Shown: piece after piece, positions 30,443 through 43,629 of the stretch
How the letters are laid out: each line of letters begins with the position of its first letter
How positions within the stretch are numbered: position 1 is the stretch's first letter
Assembly (NCBI GenBank): GCA_029204225.1
Contig: MU831566.1
Location: forward strand, 64,001-128,000
Direction of reading: 5' to 3'
Origin: Diphasiastrum complanatum
Lineage: Eukaryota > Streptophyta > Lycopodiopsida > Lycopodiales > Lycopodiaceae
DNA length: 64,000 nt
Made by a program: the position numbers and the translations under genes
The notes under the pieces: model-generated
Database searches by the model: none
The model's input: the letters and a program-made list of their open reading frames with translations, nothing else
Told to the model about the DNA's origin: nothing

Positions 30443-33085
30443 ATGGCAGCATATGTCCTTGACGATCGTTCAATCCAGCTCCAGAGTAAAGGGCAAATTA
30501 TTTAGCGATTTGTAAGGACTGTAGCAGCCAGTCCGCAGCATTTGAATTGTAAGCATCAAAGGCATCTTTGGTGCATTTCTCTCTCTCTCTCTCTCCATTG
30601 AGACGGGAAAGCAAATATGAATCAGAATAAATCATACGCTTATATGCAAACACGATACATTAAAATGAATTAGAGAGTGTGTTTAATTTCCTCCTATCTC
30701 ATCAAAGCAACCTTTCCCAATCCACAAGAAGACACATTTTCTCCTCTCTCCATCTCTCAACTCCCTCTCTCAAACTCACATTCTTGTCTCTCGATCCATC
30801 GCTTGCGCGCACTCTGTGGAAAGTTTGCTTTCCAGAAGTTTCTGAAAGCTCGTGTAGTTTCTGAAAGCTCGTGTTTAGTCTCTCTAAAATGCACGTGTTT
30901 TCCCTTCATCCTCACTTGAACTGAATTTCAACTGCCCATCAAATACGTGGACCAATAAAATTTTAGAAAACCCATTTTGTCTAACTCGGGTGACGTTCTA
31001 TCTCATACGTTTGCTTCCACGCTAGCTCCGATTTTTCATACTTCATATCACAGTTAGCTATCGTGCTGCTTCATTGTAAATTTCAACTACAAGTAATTTT
31101 TTCTCAGGCAATCGCAATCCTCTACGTCGATTTTGCCGGTTAACTCTACGTGGGAGTGAAATTCACGGGCAGCTATGGCAGGGAGGAGAAAGTTTAGAGG
31201 TGTTTATCACAGATTGCGAATGGGAAGATGGGAAGCAAATATCTGGTATGGAAAGACAATATGTTCCGCCGGATTACATGAATTCTTTGAAAAATAATTA
31301 TTGTGAGAAATCGATGACATTTGTAAAGCTATTTACATGTAAAGTCTCTTAGAACGAAAGTGATCTGTAGCTATGGCCTGAGCAAATTTGATTTATTTTT
31401 GGTAAGATCTAGCGTTTTTTATTTTCTTCACAAAGCTACTTACATATGATTGAAATGCAACCAGTTTATATGGTTTTTCATTTTCCAATAACAGGAAAAG
31501 AAAAGGCAACAAACGTTTTGGAGCAATGGCTAACCCAGGACAGCTCTCCATTGGTATGATTTTTGTGACAATGAATTTATGGATTGATACAACCTCATTA
31601 AAAAACAAGACCTCGAGGATGCTCGGAAATGACTTATTCTTGAGGCCACTTTGCTTTGCAGGTGCCTATCATAATGAGATAGCAGCAGCCAGGTTTGTGT
31701 GAACTGGTGGCGGTTAACTGATTCTCAATGACTTTCTGGTTTATGAAATTACCATCCTAAATATCGTTCATAACTTGGTTGGTCTGCTAATGTGTTAGAA
31801 TTATTTTGTGGTTCAAGAATTATGATACGGCAGCAATTAAACTTGGTCACACCGAGAAACTTAACTTCCCATTAGAAGACTATGAGTCTGAAATGCCACT
31901 GGTATGGTTAGAGTATAGAGGGTCGTCTGCATTTAAAGTCAGCTTTATTATATATAGTGGGTTATACAGCTAGGTCACATTATAAAGCGCACTGCTCTCC
32001 AAATGTTTGAAGAAGGGCCTTTTGATTTTAACGCGTGTTTAATCTCCCATCTGTGAGAAATAAAAAGTGATAATTTATAGTTCCCTTGTGTACATTGGTG
32101 ACTGCAGTGGGAGAAATACGATGAAGACGACTTTTTTCATATAGTTCGGTACATGAGTCGGAAAAACTCTTCTTTGAGTTTTGTAGAAGCTGCAATTCTA
32201 CATGAACATTACCTGAAAAGAAGACTAGTGGTCATGGTAGAAGAAGGTTGGAAATTTCAAGGCACATATATGTTATTATGCAGTGGTGACAAAGGTAGTG
32301 TTGTGCGTTTCATCTCAAGATTTATAGAAAGCAAGATGTCATTAATAGTTGCTCAAATCTAATCATGTATGTTTATTTGAGCTAAATTTCAAGTTGTTTT
32401 TTTTCAAATCGAGCAAATTGTTGCCATCTGCTTAACAATGTGCTGAAAACTCATATGTTCTTTTAGGAACACCCAACAAAGTAGCAATAGTACAAGAAGA
32501 ATGCAAACATGCTTATAGGGACATATTTGGACCAGTAGATGATGTTGAGAAAGATGTTCCAACGACCAAAAAAATCAAGTTCACCTTTCTACATGAGCTT
32601 GCAAATATTCCCTTGGAGCTGGAGATGGTGAGAATTTTAAAAATCCCTTCTAGCCTAAAAGTATTGATGCTTAAGATATTAGCCACTTCAATCCATGCTC
32701 TTTAAACTGTAATCATGTTTCTAGGCCATATATGTCTAGTCAACTCGTTTTATTATTATCCAAGAAGGATGAAATATGATTGCTTTCAAATGAAAATGTT
32801 GCAGGAAAAGGAAGCTGTACTTCATGTTAATTATCAACATCAATATGGTTTAAAGCACTAGGAACTTACATTCAATAGACTATACAAAACATTACTTGTT
32901 TAAATTGAATGTACTACATGCCTGCTTCGAAAATGTTGGATTTTTTTAGAAGCTCGGCAAATCATACCTTGTTATCAAATGCTCATAGCTCTTCAAATAG
33001 TTATGTTTTTGTGATTTTGCTTTGATTCTAAATAATTGTGAGAAATGGTATTGAGCATGGTGATTCCACTAGGTTCAAGGAGTAA
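30443..33085 (+). pseudogene. AP2/ERF-like gene 2b
   Basis: Same block order as 1b. The first frame starts at ATG 30443 with the same early stop. The AP2 first half (31175-31297) reads MAGRRKFRGVYHRLRMGRWE and ANIWYGKTICSAG, closer to canonical AP2 (FRGV, GRWEA) than copy 1. The second half AYHNEIAAARF is at 31664-31696. A block after ACTGCAG begins at 32108. An exon at 32467-32627 (CKHAYRDIFGPVDDVEK, then TKKIKFTFLHELANIP) has clean AG and GT borders. The next exon opens at 32805. The acceptor of the last exon has mutated from TCTAG to TCTAA (about 32990-33030 region), which would block normal splicing. Probably a pseudogene with the best-kept AP2 half. Confidence 0.6.
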
Positions 33086-33157
33086 TATTCAGCACTTAGC
33101 AGACATGACTCCTATTGTGCATGTATGCTAACAAATTAGTCTAAGAAACTCCAAATT

Positions 33158-33192
<35 letters not shown>

Positions 33193-35240
33193 ACATAATG
33201 AGCCAAGTAAAGTTATTAGTTGACATTTTAGATACCTTTGATCTAGTTGATACACACACACACACATACACTAATAAATATATAAATATATATAAACACA
33301 GAAAAGTGCACACACACACACACATTCAATTGTACTTCCAAGGATTGAATCTTGAAACGCAAGAGCTAAATCCTAATTAAAAATTCCAACCCTATGTAGT
33401 GTTGTGTTTTTTTTTCTAGTGTCTCTCTATTTTTTGTTCTTGGTGGTCCAATTATCCTCCGAAGTGGTTCTCAAAGTTCTTGAACATCCTTACTAAGGCA
33501 TCAGAGATAGAGATTTATTTAAATCCATATTAGTAGACTGTTGAAATATTAAAAAATCTAGCGAAAGTTCATTTGTGGTAGTTTTTTGTGTTGATGCGTT
33601 AGTCATTAAAAATGTATGGCGTAAGGCTTGGCATGATCGAACAACATAAGTTCTTATCATGTCAGACATCTTGTTTTTAGGAGTGCTTTTTTTGAAATGT
33701 TTAGATAGAGAGTGCTTTAATGCTCTATTTAATGATAGTCAGTTACAAAAGCATTGGCAGCCTAAACTTATTTCTAAATCAGCACCATGTTTTTTTCTAT
33801 CTATTTCATTCCTTACTTTGTTGTTTTCCAATAGTTAATTCTCTATTTTCTCTGAAAAACACAATAACTATACATACATATGTATGTATGTATAAAAAAA
33901 AAGCATAAAATAAAATGTTCAAAATAGTTACATTCTGTAAAATAATTTAAAATTAAACATGAAGAGACTAAAAATTACCAGAAGTGCTATTTTTTAAATA
34001 AAATAGTCAAACCAATCTTGGCAAACTTTACCATTGATTCAAAATAGTACAATTTGCTCAACTTGAGCTTTGCGAGGGTTAGTTTGCATCATAAGTAGTT
34101 TGTTGTGCAATGTCATTAGAAACCATCGTCGACCTAGTTGATAGACACAAAACACCAAAATTGACTCAAGAGAGGGTTAAAACCATGTGAAGCATGATTA
34201 TTTGTAGTCCTTATGCGGGGGTTGTTCTTTGGTGAAGGTTCAACCCTCATCGAAGCTCTAGTTACTTATTGACCCTTCAAGAAGATTTTGAGATCTTGTT
34301 TCATAGTACTCTATATGTTTCATAGTTTTTTTCCCATAATTGCCAAAGAAGCAATTTGTCTAATATATAAGTTTGAAATTCACTCATTTTGCACAAATGC
34401 TAGTGAAACTCATACACGTACTCTTTATGAATTTTGCTTGAAACTAAAAACCAAAATTTCTGCACTTATTACCAACCTTCTATATATATACACTCCATCA
34501 TGTGTAAACAGGTTTAGTCCATCGAGAATTATTCTAGTTCTACTGACATCAATCCTCAAAACAAAGCTCGTGACTTATGCCTTCTCAACATGATATTTTG
34601 CTGCTCCCTGGCCTGGAAAAAGTGGTTTTTCCTTGACCCATTACTAAAAGCAATGGGCATTCATGCGTTTTGTATATTACTACAATAAATTTTTAACTTT
34701 GCATGCCTATCAAGCCTCCCTTGCCACCACAAGAATAGTCATAGGGGATCATGCTTCCTCTTCCCATAGGTTAGCCACCCTATGTGGACCTCAACATGGG
34801 TAGAGTGTGGCACTTCTATGGACTACAAGGTTACAGTATACCTTAAACTTTAGGCTTCAAAATTCAAGTGGATTTTTTGAGAGGTCTCAAATCTTTTGTG
34901 GAGCAATGCACAGATTCTCCATATCCAACCATCAAACAATTTGCAACATCTACACATGATTTGGTGTTTCTAGCAACAATAATAATGAAGTGGGACACCT
35001 TTTGGCCTAGTGGCATTCGATCCCCATTTTTCACTAAAGTCATATAGGATTACATATTAATTGCCAAAAATTTTCAATAATTACAGAGTGACAATACTTT
35101 AATATCCATCAATGAGCTATAAACCCTAAACACTATCAATCTTCTCACTCACATTCATTCCCATCTCATCTTCACTCTCATCTATACTCTCTTTTTCTCT
35201 CTCTCTCACACAACAGAAAAAAGAAAGCCGATCTCTAATT
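33086..35240. other. AT-rich spacer 2
   Basis: Homologous to 7867-9600. Holds a GA run (33164-33188), a CA run (about 33250-33266) and a CATACATATGTATG palindrome near 33875. It lacks about 85 bases (near 33642) that contain a gypsy-like NRKDHKVGDMVF frame in spacers 1 and 3. It has about 430 bases (34465-34890) missing from spacer 1. No gene seen. Confidence 0.7.
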
Positions 35241-35309
35241 TAGGAGTGAACCACATTTTGGTTTGCGCCAAAGGTTTTTTTTTGGTCAAAAAAATTTGTG
35301 TAAATTATC

Positions 35310-35780
35310 GGCGCGTGGATAATCCACGCAGAATCGCGGAATCCATAAACTTATTTGCGTGAATAAAGCGTGGAGATAAAAAAATTGATCCACGTAGTAT
35401 TAACCACCCCAGCTCTCTGGATATCCCATGGATAAAAATAATTTCGCATGGATAATTATCCACGCAAAAGCCAAGTCTTTTTTTTTTAAAGTTTACTATG
35501 GCGTGGATTATCCACGTGCAATTAATTTTTCTATTTCTGGCTCCGGTGTCCAAGGTTTGCCCAACCGTTGGTTGTTGGAGTTGGCGTGGATAATCCATGC
35601 AATTTGAATTTCCCAACATCCGGCCGATCTGCTGCCGAAATGACACTTGCGTGGAACATCCACGCGCCCATATTCACGCGAATATTCATGCCAATCCACG
35701 GATATATCCACGCAATTTTTTTTTTGCACGCACGTCCTCCTTTGTATTGTGCATGGATAATCGCGTGGATATTTTCTACA
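35310..35780. repeat. Palindrome cluster, copy 2
   Basis: GCGTGGATAATCCACGC at about 35313, GATAATTATCCACGC near 35451, GCGTGGATTATCCACG near 35500, GCGTGGATAATCC near 35584, GCGTGGAACATCCACGCG near 35649, and further half-sites to 35775. Same order and spacing as copy 1, with point changes that often break one arm. Confidence 0.85.
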
Positions 35781-35913
35781 TGTGTTCTTGTGGTGGAAAT
35801 TGAAGGACGGTAAAGCTTTCATAGACAGATTGGAAACATAGCTGAAGCTAAAACGTTAAAAGACGTTTGGGACATTTTGAACTCACTACATGATGTGAAG
35901 GACGTAACTACTA
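35781..35913 (+). pseudogene. Copia A gag sliver, unit 2
   Basis: Gag codons (AEAKTLKDVWDILNSLHDV) remain after the palindrome cluster. The sequence then jumps into copia B integrase at 35914, removing about 3 kb relative to unit 1. Confidence 0.65.
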
Positions 35914-36357
35914 GTTCCATCCACACTTCCATCAATCTTGTTTGACTAAACTTTTGGAATGTTCCCCTCATAAAAAATGACATCTCTACCAACAATCACC
36001 TTGTTAGTAGAAGGAATGTAAACCTTGTAGGCTTTACTCACCTCACTATATCCAACAAAAATACCTCTGCTTGAAGATGGATCCTCCTTGGTCCTATCAT
36101 CAAGAGTAATGTTGACATAGCATATGCATCCAAACGTTCTTAGAAAGTTGATACTCGGCCTCCTCTTGAATAGCATCTCAAAAGGTGTCCTTCCATCCAA
36201 AATAGCACTCAGCCACCTATTGCACAAGAAATTGGCACACAACAAAGCTTGATCCCAAAATGGTTTTTCAAGATTAGCACTTAACATCATAGCTTAAGCA
36301 CTTTTACATAAAGTCTTATTCTTCCTTTCAGCCACTCCGTTTTGTTGTGGGGTCCTT
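35914..36357 (-). pseudogene. Copia B2 integrase C-terminal fragment
   Basis: Minus-strand frame: MMLSANLEKPFWDQALLCAN, WLSAILDGRTPFEMLFKRRP, FGCICYVNITLDDRTKEDPS, then YKVYIPSTNKVIVGRDVIFY. It keeps the four codons (CICY region) lost in B1 and B3, and shares the MMLSANL start with the copy at 54.96 kb, so B2 and B4 form one sublineage. It is truncated on both sides; block T begins after the GGTCCTTGA stretch. Confidence 0.82.
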
Positions 36358-37500
36358 GAAGGTACACACATATTGGCTAGCTTGAAGGTACACACATATT
36401 GGCGATCACGGGTGATGGAAGTGCAAGGTGGTGCCAGTTGAAAGCCATTGGGCAAGATAGCGGACTTGCATTGGACGAGCTATGTGTGGGACATGTAGAG
36501 GATGAAGAACGGGTTAATAATCACACTTTCGATGCTCTTGGTGAGTGGTGAGTGGTGAGTGTAATGATTTTGTGGTTTTACAGACGGTAAGTCAATTATG
36601 ATCAAGTCATTGTAGCTGTGGAGCACTGTGTCAGGTTTGTCATCGGAGATATACAGTTCAACTTCTAGTTTGGGTAAGTCAAGTCAATTTTCCATGTCAG
36701 TGTTGCATCAGGGATGCATATTCCAAGGATGACAGGCTGTAGATTGTTTGGTTTGGGCCATGGAAGATCTCATAGGTTCACTTGGACGGATATTGGCATG
36801 CACCGTCATGTGAGGGACTTGATGGTGGCTTTGGAGTTCACATCTCAATGTATTCTTAGGGAGTGGTTTGGAACCATTCACAGGAGCAGCTTGGAGCTTG
36901 CTTGGGGGAGTACAAGTGGGCACTACAGGGTAGATGTCCAAATCTTTGTGATCAGAGATGGCATTGAAATACTTGGTAGAGATAACACTATAGGATGACA
37001 TGGGATGATCATCAGGGGGCAACTATTTCATACTGGACTTGAGTCATTGGCATGGACAGGACTTACACGTGGGATTCATGATGGAATCACAACAGTGCAA
37101 ACACAAATGGACAAAGTGTGAAGCTTTGAGAGCCAGCTCTAGGTTGGAGAGCTGATGGAGATCACACGGGGTGTGATCGGAGGGCAAAAACTATGATGGG
37201 TGTTTTGCTAGTGATCTACTGCAGGGGACACTGATGGCGAAGACTTCATGGTGTGCTCATTTGGGAGTACAACTTGACATTACAGCAAGGGGCCAATTTT
37301 GGACATTGGCATCGATGGGGAGGCATCTACCATCACGGGCGTGGATAAGCTATCTATAGCTTTCATGTAGTGGGCTATATTTGCAAGAGTCTAGGCTTGG
37401 CACAGGTATTGGAGTTTCCATGGTGCAAATTCTCAAGTGGTGAGATCAGGGATAAGCCTAGAGGAAGTCACTCTGAGCTATATACCTCAGTACGAGGAAT
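36358..37500. repeat. Block T, copy 1 (uncharacterised)
   Basis: About 1.1 kb, less AT-rich than its neighbours. It opens with a 22-base direct repeat (CTTGAAGGTACACACATATT plus two bases, at about 36355 and 36381). It has a GAGTGGT triplet repeat near 36541. It includes a plus-strand open frame (36714-36998) starting MHIPRMTGCRLFGLGHGRSH that is kept with few changes in copy 2. No domain recognised. Its right edge passes into block S at 37501. It may be part of an unknown transposon. Confidence 0.6.
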
Positions 37501-38195
37501 CAGCTTTCATGACTTATTGGACAGTTGGATATGCTTGGACGTGAGAGCATCTTGGTACAGGTGCAGGCCATGGTTGAGGACGTGATTTGGTGACCAGTGG
37601 TGTAGCAGCGGATCTACAAGGTGGCACATGTCCTGGTACGACAGGATACCACTTATGGGCAGGCCTTGGTCATGTATTTGACGCTTTCTCATTCGTGTTG
37701 GTTTGCGTGAGTGTGTGTGGGCTTGCATGTTGCCTTGTCACGGGAGTTTAGATCTGAGTCAGAGTTTTATGTGGTTGTGCATTTGCTACAGTAAAACAAA
37801 GTAGTCATTTATGCTCATTGACTTGTCATTGTCTACTAGCTACCTATCTGGTGAGGGTGCAATCTTATGGTGGCAGTAAGATTTCCTCAGGTTGAGCTCA
37901 GCTGCTCATTTATGTACTTGTAAGTGTCTCATAGGATGTCAGCCTAGCTAGATGGAGGATGTAAGTCTCATGGTGGCAGTGGGATTTCCTCAGTTTGAGC
38001 CATGTCGCTCATGTGGTCCACTTGTGGTCAAGTTGGATTGGGGACGAGTCAGTTGGTCGAGAGTATGGTGGTAGACTCTCTGTATGAGCATTGTGGTTGC
38101 ATGATACTTTGTGAGTCAAACCTGCTGGTTTGTATATGTTATTATGCAGTGGTGATAAATATTCAAAATTTCCTTTGGCCTTGTTATGAATAGAT
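37501..38195 (+). repeat. Block S, copy 3 (3' half)
   Basis: Starts at CAGCTTTCATGACTTATTGG, matching about 3250 in copy 1, and continues to the gene 3a boundary. The 5' half is replaced by block T. It keeps the 63-codon frame (38002-38193). Confidence 0.8.
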
Positions 38196-39066
38196 AATTT
38201 CCATGGTTCTGTGGCTGCTGAAAATGTTTTTGATTTTCATTTTCCATAGACAGCTTTTGCTTACGAGCTCCAATCAGAGCGAATCTTTGTGATGGCCGCA
38301 TGGTCACGTTTGAATAGCTACTAGCGCCACTCTACTGGTGCCACTCTGGTTGTGTGAAGCGAATCATTATGACTAAAGGTAGTGATGATACGTACAACAC
38401 TATGCTTTTTATCTCAAGATTTATAGAAAGCAAGATGTCATTAATAGTTGCTAAAATCGAATCGTTGTTTGTTTCCAATACGACCAAATGTTTTCCATCT
38501 CCTTAACAATGTGCTGAAAATTCATATGTTTTTTTAGCTACATCCAACAAAGCAGTAGTAGTACAAGAATAACGCAAACACACTTATAGGGACCTATTTG
38601 GACCAGTAGAAGATGTTGAGAATGTTATTCCAACCACTAGAAAAATCAAGTTTCCCTTTCTACTCGCACTTGTACATATTCTCTTGGAAGAGCTGGAGAT
38701 GGTGAGAATTTTGAAAATCCCTTCTAGCCTAAAAGTGTTGATTTTTAAGATATTAGCCACTTCAATCCATACTCTTTAAACTGTAATCATGTTTCTAGGC
38801 CATATATGACTAGTCAACTTGCTTTCTTATTATCCAAGAAGGATCCAAGACGATTGATTTCATACGAAAATGTTGCAGGAAAAGCAAGCTGTACTTTATG
38901 TTAGCTCTCAACATCAATAGGGTCTGAATCATACCTTGTTATCAAATGCTCTTCAAATAGTTATGTTTGTGTTTCTTTGCTTCGATTCTAGGTAATTGTG
39001 AGAAATGGTGAGAATTATTGTACATGGTGATTCCATTAGGTTTAAGGAGTATATGACTCCTATTGT
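38196..39066 (+). pseudogene. AP2-associated gene 3a, 3' half only
   Basis: Same blocks as 1a: an insertion-bearing first block (extra sequence near 38285-38355 relative to 1a), an exon at about 38538-38701, one from 38879 and a last from 38992. The final stop codon region is altered by a small deletion near 39050 (GAGTATATGAC). The AP2 half is absent. Confidence 0.55.
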
Positions 39067-39272
39067 GTATGTTAGCTAAGTGATAATTAGTTTAAGAAAT
39101 CCCCAATTATTTGAGAGAGAGAGAGAACGAGAGATCACATAGTGATTGAAGTCAATTTTAATAATTCACATTTTAGATACCAGGCCTAAAAAAAAACCCT
39201 AACCTTAAAGACCCTAAATTTTCAATATCTCCCCGCTCCCTCAAATCTTCTCTCCTCTCACGTTCTGCAACC

Positions 39273-39311
<39 letters not shown>

Positions 39312-39337
39312 GTCCTCTTAGTCTCTCAATCGCATTA

Positions 39338-39373
<36 letters not shown>

Positions 39374-39447
39374 GCGTTTGTAACTAGTTAATTGCTTCAG
39401 ATTACTACTGCCACCTCCCGCCTCTAAAACCCTCATCAATCAATAGC

Positions 39448-39578
39448 GTGGCAGCATATGTTCTTGATGATCGTTCAATCCAGCTCCAGAGTAAAGAGAA
39501 AATTATTTAGCGATTTGCAAGGAGTGTAGCAGCCGCTCCCCAGCATTTGAATTGTAAGCATCAAAGGCATCTTTGGTG

Positions 39579-39636
<58 letters not shown>

Positions 39637-41345
39637 GAGCCGGGAAAGCAAATATGAATCAGAATAAATTATACGCTTATTTGCAAACAAGATACATTAA
39701 AATGAATTAGAGCGTGTGTTTAATTTCCTCCTATCTCATCAAAGCAACGTTTCCCAATCCACAAGAAGACACATTCTCCTCTCTCCATCTCTCAACTCCC
39801 TCTCTAAAACTCACATTCTTGTCTCTCAATCCATCGCTTGCGCGCACTCTATGGAAAGTTTGCTTTCCAGAAGTTTCTGAAAGCTCGTGTTCCGTCTCTC
39901 TAAGATGCACGTGGTTTCCCTTCATCCTCACTTGAACTGCTTTCAACTGCCCATCAAACACGTGGACCAATAAAATTTTAGAAAACCCATTTTGTGTAAC
40001 TCGGGTGACATTCTATCTCATATATTTGCTTCCACGCTAGCTCCGATTTTTCATGCTTCATATCATAGTTAGCTATCGTGCTCCTTCATTGTAAATTTCA
40101 ACTACAAATAATTTTTTCTCAGGCAATCGCAATCCTCTACGTCAATTTTGCCGGTTAACTCTACGTGAGAGTGAAATTCATGGGCAGCTATGGCAGGGAG
40201 GAGTAAGTATAAGGTGTTTATCATAGAAAACGAATGGGAAGATGGGAAGCAAATATCTGTTATGGAAAGAAAATATGTTCCGCCGGATTACATGAATTCT
40301 TTGAAAAATAATTATTGTGAGAAATGGATGATATTTGTAAAGCTATTTACATGTAAAGTCTATTGAACGAAAGTGATCTGTAGCTATGAGCTGAGCAAAT
40401 TTGATTTGTTTTTTGTAAGAACTAGCGTTTTTTATTTTCTTTACAAAGCTACTTACATATGTTTGAAATGCAACCAATTTATATGGTTTTGCATTTTCCA
40501 ATAACAGGAGAAGAAAAGGCGACAAACGTTTTGGAAGAATGGCTAACCCAGGACAGCTCTCCATTGGTACGATTCTTGTGACAATGATTGATACAACCTC
40601 ATTAAAAAACAAGACCTCGAGGATGCTCGGAAATAACTTATTCTTGACACTAATGAGCGCCACTTTGCTTTCCAGGTGCCTATCATAATGACATAGCAGC
40701 AGCCAGGTTTGTCTGAAATGCCATTGGTATGGTTAGAGTACAGAGCTTATGATTGGTAGTAATATCGCTCTCTGTCATCTCCATTTAAAGTCAACTTTAT
40801 TATATATAGTGGGTTATACAGCTAGGTCACATTATAAAGCGCATTGCTCTCCAAATGTTTGAAGAAGGGTCTTCTGATTTTAATGCGTGTTGAATCTCCC
40901 ATATGTGAGAAATAAAAAGTGATAATTTATAGTTCCCCGGTGTACATTGGTGACTGCTGTAGGAGAAATACGATGAAGACGACTTTTTTTATATAGTTCG
41001 GTACATGAATCGGAAAAACTCTTCTTTGAGTTTTGTAGAAGCTGCAATTCTTCATGAACATTCACCTGAAAAGAAGACTAGTGGTCATGGTAGAAAAAGG
41101 TTGGAAATTTCAACGCACATATATGTTATTATGCAATGGTGACAAATAATCAAAATATCCTTCTGCCTTGGCATGCGAAGCGAGTCGTGTTTACTAAAGG
41201 TAGTGTTGATACGTGCAGTGTTGTGGATTTCATCTCAAGATTTATAGAAAGGAAGATGTCATTAATAGTTGCTCAAATCTAATCATGTATGTTTCTTTGA
41301 GCTAAATTGTGATTCCATTAGGTTCAAGGAGTTATTTTTAGCACT
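39448..41345 (+). pseudogene. AP2/ERF-like gene 3b, frameshifted and exon-deleted
   Basis: The first frame begins with GTG (39448) where 1b and 2b have ATG. In the AP2 first half (ATG at 40190) one base is missing after AAGTATAA, so the domain is read out of frame soon after. The AP2 helix codons AYHNDIAAARF survive at 40678-40710. The acceptor before the WEKYDEDD-type block is changed (CTGTAG). About 760 bases covering the following exons are deleted near 41308, joining directly to the last exon. Clearly a pseudogene. Confidence 0.7.
39579..39632. repeat. (CT)n microsatellite in gene 3b
   Basis: Uninterrupted CT run of about 54 bases at the same place as those in 1b, 2b and 4b. Further CT runs lie upstream at about 39276-39308 and 39340-39370. 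Confidence 0.95.
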
Positions 41346-43560
41346 TAGCAGACATGACTCCTATTGTGCATGTATGCTAACAAATTAGTCTAAGAAACTC
41401 CAAATTATTTGAGTGAGAGAGATCCACATAATGAGCCAAGTAAAGTTATTAGCTGACATTTTAGATACCTTTGATTCAGTTGATACACACACACACACAT
41501 ACACTAATAAATATATAAATATATATAAACACAAAAAAGTGCACACACACACACACATTCAATTGTACTTCCAAGGATTGAATCTTGAAAGGCAAGAGCT
41601 AAATCCTAATTAAAAATTCCAACCCTATGTAGTGTTGTGTTTTCTTTTCTAGTGTCTCTCTAATTTTTGTTCTTGGTGGTCCAATTATCCTCCGAAGTGG
41701 TTCTCGAAGTTCTTGAACATCCTTACTAAGGCATCAGAGATAGAGATTTATTCAAATCCATATTAGTAGACTGTTGAAATATTAAAACATCTAGCGAAAG
41801 TTCATTTGTGGTAGTTTTTTGTGTTGATGCGTTAGCCATTAAAAATCTATGGCGTAAGGCTTGGCATGATCGAAGATTGAATAGAAAAGATCATAAAGTT
41901 GGAGATATGGTATTTATGATAAGATGAAGTTGTTTACAGGGAAATTGAAGTTTACAACATAAGTTCTTATCATGTCAGACATCTTGTTTTTAGGAGTGCT
42001 TTTTTTGAAATGTTTAGATAGAGAGTGCTTTAATGCTCTATTTAATGATAGTCAGTTACAAAAGCATTGGCAGCCTAAACTTATTTCTAAATCAGCACCT
42101 TGTTTTTTTCTATCTATTTCATTCTTTGCTTTGTTGTTTTCCAATAGTTAATTATCTATTTTCTCTAAAAAACACAATAACTATACATACATATGTATGT
42201 ATGTATAAAAAAAAAGCATAAAATAAAAAGTTCAAAATAGTTACATTCTGTGAAACAATTTAAAATTAAACATGTAGAGACTAAAAATTACCAAAATTGC
42301 TATTTTTTAAATAAAATAGTCAAACCAATCTTTGCAAAGATTACCACTGATTCAAAATAGTACAATTTGCTCAACTTGAGCTTTGCGAGGGTTAGTTTGC
42401 ATCATAAGTTAGTTTGTTGTGCAATGTCATTATGAACCATCGTCGACCTAGTTGATAGACACAAAACATCAAAATTGACTCGAGAGAGGGTTAAAACCAT
42501 GTGAAGCATGATTATTTGTAGTCCTTATGCGGGGGTTGTTCTTTGGTGAAGGTTCAACCCTCATCGAAGCTCTAGTTACTTATTGACCCTTCAAGAAGAT
42601 TTTGAGATCTCGTTTCATAGTACTCTATATGTTTTGTAGTTTTTTTTCCATAACTGCCAAAGAAGCAATTTGTCTAATATATAAGTTTGAACTTCGACTC
42701 ATTTTGCACAAATGCTAGTGAAGCTCATACACGTACTTTTTATGAATTTTGCTTGAAACTGAAAACAAAATTTATGCACTTATTACCAACCTTCTGTATA
42801 TATACACTCCATCATGTGTAAACAAGTTTAGTCCTTCAAGAATTATTCTAGTTCTACTGACACCAATCCTCAAAAAAAACTTGTGACTTATGCCTTCTCA
42901 ACATGATATTTTGCTGCTGCCTAGCATGGAAAAAGTGGGTTTTCCTTGACCCATTACTCTAAGCAATGGGCATTCATGCATTTTGTATATTACTGCAATA
43001 AATTTTTAGCTTTGCATGCCTATCAAGCCTCCCTTGCCACCACATGAATAGTCATAGGGGATCATGCTTCCTCTTCCCATAGGTTAGCCACCCTATGTGG
43101 ACCTCAACATGGATAGAGTGTGGCACTCCTATGGACTACAAGGTTTGTGCACATTAAAATCGACCCATTATACCTTAAACTTTAGACTCCAAAATTCAAA
43201 TGGGTTTTCTGAGAGGTCTGAAATCTTTTGTGGAGCAATGCACAGATTCTCCAGATCCAACCATCAAACAATTTGCAACATCTACACATGATTTGGTGTT
43301 TCTAGCAGCAATAATAATGTAGTGGGACAATTTTTGGCCTGGTGGCATTCGATCCCAATTTGCCACTAAAGTCATAGAGGATTACATAATAATTGCCAAA
43401 AATTTTCAATTATTACAAAGTGACAATTCTATTAACATATATCAATGAACTAAAAACCTAAACATTATCAATCTTCTCACTCACATTCATCCGCATCTTA
43501 TCCTCACTCTCATCACTACTCTGTTTTTCTCTCTCTCTCACACAACAGAAAAAAGAAAGT
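41346..43560. other. AT-rich spacer 3
   Basis: Third copy of the spacer, with a CA run (about 41485-41502), a gypsy-like NRKDHKVGDMVF frame near 41880, and the CATACATATGTATG palindrome near 42190. It includes the segment (about 42780-43210) that is missing from spacer 1. No gene supported. Confidence 0.7.
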
Positions 43561-43629
43561 CGATCTCTAATTTAGGAGCGAACGACATTTTGGTTCGCGC
43601 CAAAGGTTTTTTGTTGGTCAAAAAAATTT

